In this document: positions 43,809-52,185 of the stretch, piece by piece
Layout of the letters: each line of letters begins with the position of its first letter
How positions within the stretch are numbered: position 1 is the first letter of the stretch
Translations under genes and position numbers: made by a program
Notes under the pieces: model-generated
What the model saw: the letters and a program-made list of their open reading frames with translations, nothing else
The model's database searches: none
What the model was told of the DNA's origin: nothing
Source: Flavobacterium rhamnosiphilum
Lineage (GTDB): Bacteria > Bacteroidota > Bacteroidia > Flavobacteriales > Flavobacteriaceae
NCBI RefSeq assembly: GCF_004349195.1
Contig: NZ_SMLG01000001.1
Location: forward strand, 186,001 to 250,000
Direction: 5' to 3'
DNA length: 64,000 nt

Positions 43809-44861
43809 CTAAACATCATCATAATCTACATAAATGCTTTCAGATGTTGGGTGTGCCTGACAAGTAAGAATCAAACCGTCTGCGATTTCTTTATCGGTTA
43901 GGATGGAGTTTTTAGTCATTTCGGCAGTTCCGGATGTAACGCGAGCCAGACAACTGCTGCATATTCCGCCTTGGCAAGAATACGGAGCATCAATACCTTG
44001 TTTTAAAGCGGCATCAAGAACGGTTTGTTTTTGTGACATTTCAAAAGTCGTTTCCTCATCATCTACCATTACGGTGATTTTAGAATGCCCTTCTAATGAT
44101 TTTTCTATTTTATTTTCTTTCGTAGAAGAAGAAAATAATTCAAATTTTATTGCCGATTCTTTAATATTATGCTCCTTCAAAACTCCAGAAACGGTATTAA
44201 TCATTTCTTCCGGACCGCATAAATAGAACTTATCAAATTCTAATTCCTTGTGTTTGTTATTTAAAACAAAATTCACGGTTGATTTTTCAATTCGCCCAAA
44301 CAAAGCATTTTCTGCTTTGGCTTGACTGAAAACATAATGTACAAAAAGACGACCCACATATTGCAATTGCAAATCGTGTAATTCTTGATGAAAGATGGTT
44401 TCTTCGGGGGATTTGTTACCATAAACCAATACAAAAGAACTTTTAGGTTCATTTTTCAATACCGATTTTAAGATGGAAAGTACAGGTGTGATTCCGCTCC
44501 CAGCTACAAAAGCCGCATAATTTTTTTGTCGGCCAACTTGAGGTTCAAAAATAAATTTCCCTTCCGGTTTTCCTACCTCAAGAACATCACCAGCTTTAAG
44601 TTTTGTGTTAGCAAATTGAGAGAAAGCACCATTTTTCACTGCTTTCACCGCAATGCGCAATTCCCCGCTCTCAGGAGCCGAGCAAATAGAATACGCACGA
44701 CGAATTTCGGCACCGTCCAAGGTTAATCGTAGATTGATATATTGACCCGCGACAAAAGTATAATTCGCTTTTAATTCCTCAGGTACGTTAAAAAGTATAG
44801 AAACAGCGTCTTTGGTTTCGCGTTTTACTTCTTTTATTATTAGTTTTAAAAAAGATGGCAT
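43809..44861 (-). CDS. Ferredoxin-type oxidoreductase (PaaE/HmpX-like) with FAD, NAD and 2Fe-2S domains
   Basis: 350 residues. A flavin domain (about 1-105; RRAYSICSAPESGELRIAVK, the R-x-Y-S FAD motif), an NAD(P)H-binding domain (about 110-235; FVAGSGITPVLSILKSVL, YLCGPEEMINTV) and a C-terminal plant-type ferredoxin domain (about 265-350) with cysteines CQGGICSSCLARV and LTCQAHP. It transfers electrons from NAD(P)H to an oxygenase or other acceptor; relatives include the PaaE (PaaK) reductase of phenylacetyl-CoA epoxidase. No oxygenase genes are adjacent, so the acceptor is unknown. The terminator follows at 43763-43792. Confidence 0.9.
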   Translation of the reverse strand: MPSFLKLIIKEVKRETKDAVSILFNVPEELKANYTFVAGQYINLRLTLDGAEIRRAYSICSAPESGELRIAVKAVKNGAFSQFANTKLKAGDVLEVGKPEGKFIFEPQVGRQKNYAAFVAGSGITPVLSILKSVLKNEPKSSFVLVYGNKSPEETIFHQELHDLQLQYVGRLFVHYVFSQAKAENALFGRIEKSTVNFVLNNKHKELEFDKFYLCGPEEMINTVSGVLKEHNIKESAIKFELFSSSTKENKIEKSLEGHSKITVMVDDEETTFEMSQKQTVLDAALKQGIDAPYSCQGGICSSCLARVTSGTAEMTKNSILTDKEIADGLILTCQAHPTSESIYVDYDDV

Positions 44862-44942
44862 GTGATTATTTTTTTACAAAGATAGGAAACACATTAGGTT
44901 TCTAAAAATCAAAAGTATTGAAAATTCATATACCTAAAACTG

Positions 44943-44970
44943 TTATGTATAAGAATCTTATGTATATTTG
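44943..44970 (+). promoter_or_regulatory. Candidate PadR operator overlapping a TATATTTG -7 box
   Basis: TTATGTATA occurs at 44943-44951 and again at 44958-44966; between and across them lies the near-perfect dyad ATAAGAATCTTAT (44949-44961). The -7 box TATATTTG is at 44963-44970, so a bound regulator would block it. It is 45 bp upstream of the padR gene. Confidence 0.45.
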
Positions 44971-45014
44971 ATTTTTGAAATAAGAAATACCACCAAACTT
45001 GCACCGACTGAACC

Positions 45015-45356
45015 ATGAAAAACTCACAATTATACAAAGGAAGTCTGAATACGATTATCATGAAATTACTCGAAGAGAACGGCAAGATGTACGGCTATGA
45101 AATTACCCAGAAAGTAAAGGCGATTACTCAAGGCGAATTGAACATCACCGAAGGTGCTTTGTATCCGGCCTTGCACAAACTTGAAGCCGAAGGTTTGCTT
45201 GATGTGGAAATTGAAAAAGTGGATAATAGAATGCGTAAATATTACAAACTCACGGAAAGCGGCCAGAAAGAAACCGTAAACCGACTTTCGGAACTGGAAG
45301 ATTTCATCCGAAACATGCAGAGTTTAGTGAGCCCAAGTCCAAAATTAGAATTTTAA
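45015..45356 (+). CDS. PadR family transcriptional regulator
   Basis: 113 residues. The winged-helix domain opens YKGSLNTIIMKLLEENGKMYGYEITQKVKAITQGELNITEGALYPALHKLEAEGLLDVEIEKVDNRMRKYYKLTESG (about 5-85), which is the PadR family pattern with Y-G-Y-E-I and E-G-x-L-Y-P-x-L. PadR proteins usually repress their own operon and are released by ligand. It is the first gene of a four-gene operon with an ABC transporter (gap of 10 bp to the next). Confidence 0.93.
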   Translation: MKNSQLYKGSLNTIIMKLLEENGKMYGYEITQKVKAITQGELNITEGALYPALHKLEAEGLLDVEIEKVDNRMRKYYKLTESGQKETVNRLSELEDFIRNMQSLVSPSPKLEF

Positions 45357-45366
45357 ATTTTTGAAG

Positions 45367-46074
45367 ATGAAACTAACCGCCCAACAAATAGACCAGCTCT
45401 ACCTTTTCACGCGCCAGCATTATGTGGAATATTACGATCTACAAACGGAATTAGTCGATCACTTGGCGAACGCCATTGAAACCGAATGGGAACAAAATCC
45501 CAAACTTACTTTTGACGAAGTTTTAAATAAAGAATTCAGCAAATTTGGCGTTTTTGGGTTTATGGATGTGGTAGAAAGTCGCCAAATGGCTTTAGGGAAA
45601 AAATACAATCGATTGGTGTTTCAACATTTTAAAACGTTTTTTAGCGTGCCAAAAATTCTATTTACGCTAACAATGACCTTTTTACTTTTTAAAATTCTTA
45701 AAACAAGCATTTACAACGACTATATTTTTATTGCCATTTGTATTATTTATTTTGGATTTATTTTTCATGAATTTTATAAGAATAAGAAAATCAAAAAGGT
45801 ACAAAAAGAGACAAATCAAAAGAAATGGTTATTTGAAGAAATCATTAACCAATATGGCAGTTTTTCGGGAGCTCTGACTTTTCCATTTTATATTTTTACC
45901 CAAGTAAGCAGCCATGCAGAAAGGTATTTGTCAAATGATTACTGGCTTTTCTCCGTAAGTTTGATGGTAGTGCTTTTTGGGATTTTAAATTATATTTTAT
46001 TCAAAATCATCCCTTCCAAAGCAGAAGTCCATTTAAAACAAACCTACCCGGAATATAAATTAGAAAATTTGTAA
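45367..46074 (+). CDS. Conserved membrane protein of the PadR-ABC operon
   Basis: 235 residues from the ATG at 45367; a TTG two codons earlier is possible. An N-terminal helical soluble part (about 1-80; LTAQQIDQLYLFTRQHYVEYYDLQTELVDHLANAIETEW) is followed by four membrane segments (about 95-112, 118-134, 165-185 and 195-215). The family is not recognised with certainty. The N-terminal D-L-x-T-E-L-V-D-H-L resembles the DUF1048/DUF1129-type start of PadR-partner proteins. It lies between padR and the ABC permease, so it is probably the PadR co-regulator or part of the transporter. Confidence 0.7.
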   Translation: MKLTAQQIDQLYLFTRQHYVEYYDLQTELVDHLANAIETEWEQNPKLTFDEVLNKEFSKFGVFGFMDVVESRQMALGKKYNRLVFQHFKTFFSVPKILFTLTMTFLLFKILKTSIYNDYIFIAICIIYFGFIFHEFYKNKKIKKVQKETNQKKWLFEEIINQYGSFSGALTFPFYIFTQVSSHAERYLSNDYWLFSVSLMVVLFGILNYILFKIIPSKAEVHLKQTYPEYKLENL

Positions 46075-46122
46075 CGTTTTCTTACTTTGACTTACATACT
46101 ATAAAACCAAAATAACCAAACT

Positions 46123-47592
46123 ATGATTCAAAAATTTCTTTATCTCGAATGGAAAGCATTTATCAGATCGGCTTCCTTCGCTACTAATTTGGCTTTGAAA
46201 ATCCTGATGGGTCTCGTCGCCATTTATTTCATTTTAATTTTCTTAGCATTAGGAATCGGGGCTTTTTATATTATTAAAAAAATGAATTTAGACCCGATCG
46301 TAACGGTAAACAAATTCATGATTTACTATGTGTTGATGGATTTAATCATCAGATTTATGTTGCAAAAAATCCCCGTGATGAACATTCGTCCGATGTTGAT
46401 TTTCCCCATAAAAAAATCCACTATTGTTCATTTCTCTTTAGGAAAAACCGTTTTGTCCTTCTTTAATTTGGTGCATGCTTTTTTCCTGATTCCATTTAGT
46501 GTTGTTTTAATAATTGAAGGTTATGATGTAGTGTCAGTGGTGCTTTGGTATACTGCGCTGTTTTCACTGCTGTACATCAATAATTTTATAAATATTGTAT
46601 TGAGTAACAAAGATAATTTATTTGCAATTTTCTTAGCAATAGCAACCGTTTTAGGAGGATTACAGTATTATGGACTGTTTAATATCACGGATTATACTGC
46701 TCCGTTTTTTAATGCTATTTTCAATACCTATTGGGCGTTTAGTATTCCGGTATTGGCTTTAATCGCCATATATTATGTCACTTTCCAGTATTTCAAAAGC
46801 AATTTATACCTCGATGCGGGACTTTCTAACAAACACGATGTTGCGAAAACGGAAGAGTTGACTTGGTTGAATCAATTTGGAACCATCGGAACGTTCTTGA
46901 AAAATGACATTAAATTAATCAAAAGAAACAAACGATCTAAAACCACAGTAGGATTGAGCGTGATGTTTCTTTTTTATGGATTTCTTTTTTTTACCAATGG
47001 AATTGAGGCGTACAATAATCCTGTAATGCACATTTTTGCAGGGATTTTCGTTTCCGGTGGATTTCTTATCACTTTCGGACAATTTGTACCCAGTTGGGAC
47101 AGCGCCTATTACCAGTTAATGATGACACAAAATATCCCTTACAAAGGCTATTTGAGTTCTAAATGGTGGTTGATGGTAATCGCTACAATAGTTACCACAA
47201 CAATTGCTTCTTTCTATCTGTATTTTGGATGGCAGATTTATTTGACCATAGTGGTTGGTGCCATATATAATATTGGAGTCAATTCCCATTTGGTTTTGCT
47301 GGGCGGCGCCTATACCAAAACGCCAATCGATTTGAGTTCCGGTAAAGGTGCTTTTGGAGACAAAAAAGCATTCAATATAAAAACCATGCTGATTTCTATT
47401 CCACAGTTGGCTTTGCCAGTTTTATTGTATTGGACGGGTTCTACTTTGGCCAATGCCAATGTGGGATTAGCGGTAGTGGCTTCGGCAGGAGTAATTGGAT
47501 TTGCTTTGAAAGACAAGGTTTTTTCTTTGATTGAAAAAATTTACAAATCCGAAAAATACGCCACAATCGCTGCTTATAAGCAAAAAGGATAA
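46123..47592 (+). CDS. DUF5687 membrane protein, ABC transporter permease-like
   Basis: 489 residues with about 12 membrane segments. The start (MIQKFLYLEWKAFIRSASFATNLALKILMGL) and interior (LTWLNQFGTIGTFLKNDIKLIKRNKRSKTTVGLSVMFLFYGFLFF) fit the DUF5687 family, which is found next to ATP-binding cassette genes in Bacteroidota. With the ATPase gene 70 bp downstream it would form an exporter. Its substrate is unknown. Confidence 0.85.
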   Translation: MIQKFLYLEWKAFIRSASFATNLALKILMGLVAIYFILIFLALGIGAFYIIKKMNLDPIVTVNKFMIYYVLMDLIIRFMLQKIPVMNIRPMLIFPIKKSTIVHFSLGKTVLSFFNLVHAFFLIPFSVVLIIEGYDVVSVVLWYTALFSLLYINNFINIVLSNKDNLFAIFLAIATVLGGLQYYGLFNITDYTAPFFNAIFNTYWAFSIPVLALIAIYYVTFQYFKSNLYLDAGLSNKHDVAKTEELTWLNQFGTIGTFLKNDIKLIKRNKRSKTTVGLSVMFLFYGFLFFTNGIEAYNNPVMHIFAGIFVSGGFLITFGQFVPSWDSAYYQLMMTQNIPYKGYLSSKWWLMVIATIVTTTIASFYLYFGWQIYLTIVVGAIYNIGVNSHLVLLGGAYTKTPIDLSSGKGAFGDKKAFNIKTMLISIPQLALPVLLYWTGSTLANANVGLAVVASAGVIGFALKDKVFSLIEKIYKSEKYATIAAYKQKG

Positions 47593-47662
47593 TTAGAAAA
47601 TTAGTCAAGGCAAAACTAGAGTACAACCAAATTAACAAACAACCGAATAAACCTTTTCAAAA

Positions 47663-48358
47663 ATGATACAAGTAAACAACCTTTCAAAAACATACAACGG
47701 AACAACCGTATTAAAAATAGACAATTTAGAAATAAAAAAAGGCGAAAGCTTTGGATTAGTGGGCAATAATGGAGCCGGAAAAACCACTTTTTTCAGCCTT
47801 TTATTGGATTTAATCCAGCCTTCAACAGGGAATATTGTCAACAATGAGGTACAAGTAAACACCAGCGAAAACTGGAAACCATTCACCGCTTCTTTTCTTG
47901 ACGAAAGCTTCCTGATTGGCTACTTAACTCCCGAGGAATATTTTTATTTCATAGGCGATTTGCGCGGACAAAATAAAGCCGATGTCGATGCTTTATTGGC
48001 AACACACGAAGAATTTTTCAACGGAGAAATCCTTAAAAACAAAAAATATTTACGCGATTTATCCAAAGGGAATCAGAAAAAAGTGGGCATCATCGCAACA
48101 TTAATCGGGAATCCGGAAGTGATTATTCTGGACGAACCGTTTGCTAATTTAGATCCAACGACACAATTTAGATTAAAAAAAATCATCAAGGATTTAGCCG
48201 ATAATCCAGATGTTACTGTGTTGGTTTCCAGTCATGATTTGTTGCACACCGTTGAGGTAAGTGACAGAATCGTCACTTTACACAAAGGCGAAGTGGTCAA
48301 AGACATTCAAACTTCTGAGGAAACATTGAAGGAATTAGAAGCATTTTTTGCGGTTTAA
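47663..48358 (+). CDS. ABC transporter ATP-binding protein
   Basis: 231 residues. Walker A GNNGAGKTT at 34-42, Q-loop region, signature LSKGNQKKVG (about 134-143), Walker B VIILDEPFANLDP and the H-loop SSHDLL are intact. It powers the DUF5687 permease encoded just upstream. It is the last gene of the padR operon; an 18-bp inverted repeat about 30 bp downstream may end the transcript. Confidence 0.95.
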   Translation: MIQVNNLSKTYNGTTVLKIDNLEIKKGESFGLVGNNGAGKTTFFSLLLDLIQPSTGNIVNNEVQVNTSENWKPFTASFLDESFLIGYLTPEEYFYFIGDLRGQNKADVDALLATHEEFFNGEILKNKKYLRDLSKGNQKKVGIIATLIGNPEVIILDEPFANLDPTTQFRLKKIIKDLADNPDVTVLVSSHDLLHTVEVSDRIVTLHKGEVVKDIQTSEETLKELEAFFAV

Positions 48359-48391
48359 AATTCAACGTAACAGTTATAGACAAAACAGTTT

Positions 48392-48449
48392 ACCGCTAAT
48401 TCGCCAATTGCATTTATTAATTTGAGTGTTTAATTAGCGAATTAGCGGT
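48392..48449. repeat. 18-bp inverted repeat, possible terminator of the ABC operon
   Basis: ACCGCTAATTCGCCAATT (48392-48409) pairs with AATTAGCGAATTAGCGGT (48432-48449) with one G-U, and a T-rich stretch follows (48449-48457). It lies 34 bp after the ABC ATPase stop codon. Confidence 0.6.
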
Positions 48450-48509
48450 TTGTTTTTAGTCTGCCAAATCAAAAGGTTTAGCATTCAAGTCCGTAAGAGT
48501 TTAATTTGG

Positions 48510-48604
48510 GCGTGACCCGGAAAAAAATCCGGGTCGGGCTTTCACTCTCAATCTTTTTAATTCTAAAAAAGAATAAAAAAGGATTTCCGCTACAACCCTC
48601 ACGC
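48510..48604. repeat. Intergenic repeat element with three-way-junction fold
   Basis: The outer stem is GCGTG (48510-48514) with CACGC (48600-48604). Inside are hairpin ACCCGG-N8-CCGGGT (48515-48534) and hairpin ATCTTTTTAATTC / GAATAAAAAAGGAT (48551-48584). Unpaired segments GGGCTTTCACT and TTCCGCTACAA flank the second hairpin. I recall related elements between genes in many Flavobacteriaceae genomes; the core AATCTTTT..AAAAGGATTTCC is also seen at 60470-60507. Confidence 0.6.
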
Positions 48605-48721
48605 AAAACCGGGAATCAAAAAGAAACCTAATAATTTTCACGATATCAAAAAGAAACGTATTTTTACCAGTAAGTATACTAAAAAGAATATTTAAAAGTT
48701 AATTGATAAAAACGTTTCCCA

Positions 48722-51352
48722 TTGAAAGTCAGTAGATTCAAACAGTTATTTTTCTTCTTATTTTTCGTTTTTTTAGTAGCCTGTTCTACTAAGAGAGATA
48801 CTTTTATGGCCAGAAATTCCCATGCCTTAAGTACAAAGTATAATATTTTGTACAACGGTCAAGTAGGTTTGGACAAAGGAGTTAAGGAAATAAAAGCCAA
48901 CAGTAATGATGATTTCTGGAAACGTCTGCCAATAGAAAAAATGCAAATTGTAGAAGACCTCGCTTCGACCACAACACCGAAAAACACAAATTTTGAATTG
49001 GCAGAAGCCAAAGCGACCAAAGCCATTCAAAAGCATTCCATGAACATTGGCGGAAGAGAGAAAAACACTCAAATTGACGAAGCGTATCTTATGCTTGGTA
49101 AATCCCGTTATTACGATCAACGATTTGTTCCCGCACTCGACGCATTCAATTATGTTTTGTACAAATATCCCAACAGCAGCAAGATTTATGAGGCTAAAAT
49201 TTGGCGTGAAAAAACCAATATGCGGTTAGGAAACGATGCTTTGGTAATAAAAAACATAAGCAAATTATTAGAAGACCACGAAGTAAAAAAACAAGTTTTT
49301 GCTGATGCAAATGCCCTTTTATCTGAGTCTTTTTTGAATTTAGAAGAAAAAGACAGCGCAGTTGCTAAACTAAAATTAGCCATAGCATTCACCAAAGTAA
49401 ATCAGGAAAGAGCGCGGTATCGTTTTGTTTTGGGACAATTGTATCAACAATTAGGATACAAAGACAGCGCCGTTAGTTCGTATCAATCAGTGATTGACAT
49501 GAACCGAAAAGCAGATAGAAAATTTGTCATTCAGGCGCATGCTAAAAAAGCAGAATTATTTGATTATCAAAACGGTGATTTCAATTCTTTTACAAAAACA
49601 TTTGATAAACTGGCAAAAGACAGAGAAAATCGACCGTATAAAGATTTAATTTTTCATCATATGGCGGTGTTTTATGATCAGAAAAACGATCAGAAAAAAG
49701 CGTTAGATTTTTACAACTTATCCTTAAGAACAGATTCAAAAGATTCCTATTTAGTAGCTTCAAATTACCGAAATTTAGGAAATATGTATTTTAGAAATGC
49801 TGAATATCCTGCTGCTGCAAAATATTATGACAGTACATTGGTAAAACTCAATGACAAAACGAGAGAGCATAATAAAATTAAAAAAATTAGAAATAATCTG
49901 GATGAAGTGATTTTGTATGAGGCTCTTGCTAAAAGAAATGACAGTATTTTGAATGTTGTTTCATTGAATGATAGCGATAAAATTGCTTATTTTGAAAAGT
50001 ACATCGTCAAACTAAAAGAAGAGGATGAAATCAAGAGAGTTTTAGAAGAAAAACGAAAAGAAAAACAAGAAAATATAGAAAGGAATAGTACTACTAGTTC
50101 TATTGATCCGGCTTCTAATCAGGAACCGGGAAAACCGGCAAAAAAATCAGCATTGATGCCGCCGGCTATTACTAATGTTTCCTCACAACAAGCAGGGAGT
50201 ATTTTCTATTTTTATAATCCTACAACCGTAGCTTTTGGAAAAATCGAATTCAAAAAAACGTGGGGTGACAGAACTCCAAATGGCAATTGGAGATTATCAT
50301 CCAGTGCAGGAAATCCAACTTCGGTAGATCCGTTGAGTGATGATAAAGAAACCCTTGAGAAGGAAGCAACAGCGGAGAAAATTGTGGAGCAGCAATACAC
50401 CACGGATTTTTATTTGAAACAACTTCCAACAACACAAACGGAAATAGACAGCATTGGTAAAGAACGTAATTTTGCCTATTACCAATTGGGGATTATTTAT
50501 AAAGAAAAATTCAAAGAAAATAATTTGGCCATCGCCAAACTGGAACAATTATTAAACAATAATCCAGAGGAAAAACTGGTTCTTCCATCGATGTATAATT
50601 TGTATAAATTATATCAAATCACGGATGCAAGTAAAGCCGAAGCGATGAAAAAAAGAATATCGGTTCAATATCCGGATTCTCGTTATGCGCAAATTGTAAA
50701 CAACACAAGCTCAAATGTGGTTTCAATAAATGAAACTCCGGAAAGTGCGTATGCTAAATGGTATAAATTATACCAACAAGAACAGTTTGTTACAGTTTTA
50801 GAGAACTCAGACGCTTTGATCAATCAGTTTTCGGGAGATGAGATTGTATCAAAATTTGAATTGCTTAAAGCAAACGCCATTGGAAAACTGAAAGGAGTAA
50901 TGGCTTACAAAAATGCATTGCAAGGAGTGGCTGATAATTATCCGAACAGCGAAGAAGGAAAAAATGCCCAAGAAATCCTGACGAGTCAAATCCCGTTTTT
51001 AGAGAAAATGGAGTTGAGTACAACAGACTCAAATAATTGGAAAATTCTATATCGAGTAGGTTCACGAGAGGATAAAAATACAAAAGCAATAGAGGAAAAA
51101 ATCAAAATGTTTATTGCTGCAGAAAGCCCTCAGAAACTATTTTTCTCCTATGATATTTATACTGAAAAAGAAAATTTCATCACCATTCACGGAATAAAAT
51201 CAGAAGTTTACGCTAAAGATATTGTTTTTGTATTGAAAGAAAATGTGAAATATAAATTGGTCGATCCTGCTATTGTGGTTTCGGGTGAGAACTACAAAGT
51301 GATTCAGATCAAGAAAAATATGGACACTTATTTAGCGCCAAAAATTCCATAA
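48722..51352 (+). CDS. sprE: SprE/PorW-like TPR lipoprotein (gliding / type IX secretion)
   Basis: 876 residues from a TTG at 48722 (MKVSRFKQLFFFLFFVFLVACSTK); the next in-frame ATG is past the lipobox, so TTG is needed to keep the lipoprotein signal (LVAC, Cys21). The mature start STKRDTFMARNSHALSTKYNILYNGQVGLDKGV matches the SprE/PorW family as I remember it. Tetratricopeptide-like repeats follow at about 110-400 (LMLGKSRYYDQRFVPALDAFNYVLYKYP; LGNMYFRNAEYPAAAKYYD) and again at about 570-760. In F. johnsoniae SprE is needed for gliding and T9SS function. The bactofilin gene starts 2 bp after its stop codon. Confidence 0.85.
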   Translation: MKVSRFKQLFFFLFFVFLVACSTKRDTFMARNSHALSTKYNILYNGQVGLDKGVKEIKANSNDDFWKRLPIEKMQIVEDLASTTTPKNTNFELAEAKATKAIQKHSMNIGGREKNTQIDEAYLMLGKSRYYDQRFVPALDAFNYVLYKYPNSSKIYEAKIWREKTNMRLGNDALVIKNISKLLEDHEVKKQVFADANALLSESFLNLEEKDSAVAKLKLAIAFTKVNQERARYRFVLGQLYQQLGYKDSAVSSYQSVIDMNRKADRKFVIQAHAKKAELFDYQNGDFNSFTKTFDKLAKDRENRPYKDLIFHHMAVFYDQKNDQKKALDFYNLSLRTDSKDSYLVASNYRNLGNMYFRNAEYPAAAKYYDSTLVKLNDKTREHNKIKKIRNNLDEVILYEALAKRNDSILNVVSLNDSDKIAYFEKYIVKLKEEDEIKRVLEEKRKEKQENIERNSTTSSIDPASNQEPGKPAKKSALMPPAITNVSSQQAGSIFYFYNPTTVAFGKIEFKKTWGDRTPNGNWRLSSSAGNPTSVDPLSDDKETLEKEATAEKIVEQQYTTDFYLKQLPTTQTEIDSIGKERNFAYYQLGIIYKEKFKENNLAIAKLEQLLNNNPEEKLVLPSMYNLYKLYQITDASKAEAMKKRISVQYPDSRYAQIVNNTSSNVVSINETPESAYAKWYKLYQQEQFVTVLENSDALINQFSGDEIVSKFELLKANAIGKLKGVMAYKNALQGVADNYPNSEEGKNAQEILTSQIPFLEKMELSTTDSNNWKILYRVGSREDKNTKAIEEKIKMFIAAESPQKLFFSYDIYTEKENFITIHGIKSEVYAKDIVFVLKENVKYKLVDPAIVVSGENYKVIQIKKNMDTYLAPKIP

Positions 51353-51354
51353 AT

Positions 51355-51765
51355 ATGTTTGATAAAAAGCAAAAATCATACACCGATCTTTTGGGTAAAA
51401 CCAATAGAATTGTTGAAGGAACTACTATAAAAGGCGATATTATTTCGCAAGCTGATTTTAGATTAGACGGAAACTTGATAGGGAATTTTCAGTCTGGTGG
51501 GAAAATTGTCATTGGCCCTGCCGGAAGCGTTACCGGAGATATTGTGTGTAAAAATGCGGATATTGAAGGAAAATTTGACGGAAAAATTCAAGTAACCGAA
51601 GTATTGAATGTGAAATCAAAAGCCAGTATTCACGGAGAAGTTACCACGGGAAAATTATCGGTAGAGCCCGGTGCTGATTTTAGTGCTTCTTGTACAATGA
51701 AGACGAATGTGAAAAATCTAATCCAGAACGATGGACAACAATCCCAACAAAAAAAGAGCGAATAA
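51355..51765 (+). CDS. Bactofilin (polymer-forming cytoskeletal protein)
   Basis: 136 residues. The central beta-helix (about 20-115) has repeating short strands TTIKGDIISQADFRLDGNLIGNFQSGGKIVIGPAGSVTGDIVCKNADIEGKFDGKI, typical of bactofilins, which self-assemble into filaments near the membrane. It starts 2 bp after the sprE-like gene and its 3' end overlaps atpZ by 35 bp, so all are likely translated from one transcript. Confidence 0.93.
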   Translation: MFDKKQKSYTDLLGKTNRIVEGTTIKGDIISQADFRLDGNLIGNFQSGGKIVIGPAGSVTGDIVCKNADIEGKFDGKIQVTEVLNVKSKASIHGEVTTGKLSVEPGADFSASCTMKTNVKNLIQNDGQQSQQKKSE

Positions 51766-51958
51766 ATGGCTTGCGCTGATTAACATTCCGATTCAAATGG
51801 GAGCCATCATCTTTTTGTTTTCCTATTTTGGAGATTGGTTAGACGAAAAATATCCCCATCCAAAAGTATATTACAGTAAAATTTCAGTAATGGTTGGCGT
51901 TGCACTGGCTTTGTATAATGTGATACGACAGGTGAACGAAATCAATAAAACACAATAA
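51731..51958 (+). CDS. AtpZ/AtpI family protein
   Basis: 75 residues with two membrane helices (about 14-32 and 44-66): WLALINIPIQMGAIIFLFSYFGDWLDEKYPHPK..ISVMVGVALALYNVIRQVNEIN. The family precedes F-type ATP synthase operons and is thought to help c-ring assembly or ion uptake. It overlaps the bactofilin gene by 35 bp in another frame. Confidence 0.88.
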   Translation: MDNNPNKKRANKWLALINIPIQMGAIIFLFSYFGDWLDEKYPHPKVYYSKISVMVGVALALYNVIRQVNEINKTQ

Positions 51959-52031
51959 TTTTTCAAAAGAAAAATCAGTAAGGATCAACGGTAAAACTTC
52001 GTGCCTTTGTGATAAATTCGATGTCAATTGT

Positions 52032-52108
52032 TGTCAGGTTGAGCGCAGTCGAAACCCTTTTTATTCAATAGAAATACCAGAATAATCTTGACTACGTTCG
52101 ATTTGACA
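52032..52108. repeat. Imperfect inverted repeat, TGTCAGGTTGAGCGCAGTCG type
   Basis: The left arm 52032-52054 pairs with the right arm 52086-52108; every mismatch is a transition, so the transcript could pair with G-U in all of them. The GAGCGCAGTCGAA word is, from memory, a common intergenic repeat in Bacteroidota. A degenerate relative is at 61119-61138. Confidence 0.65.
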
Positions 52109-52143
52109 TAAAAAAAGACGGTGTTTTCAAAGATAAAATGGTA

Positions 52144-52151
52144 TAAATTTG
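52144..52151 (+). promoter_or_regulatory. Putative -7 box (TAAATTTG)
   Basis: Matches TAnnTTTG followed by CACC, 34 bp before the ATG at 52186. No -33 box. Confidence 0.4.
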
Positions 52152-52185
52152 CACCTTAGTGCCGCTACGGCAAAAAATAAACACA

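Larger units (their letters stand above)
48359..48721. other. 363-bp intergenic region with two structured repeats
   Basis: No gene was found. It holds an 18-bp inverted repeat (48392-48449), a three-way-junction-like repeat element (48510-48604) and a 13-bp direct repeat (ATCAAAAAGAAAC at 48615-48627 and 48645-48657) just before the sprE-like gene. Confidence 0.6.
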
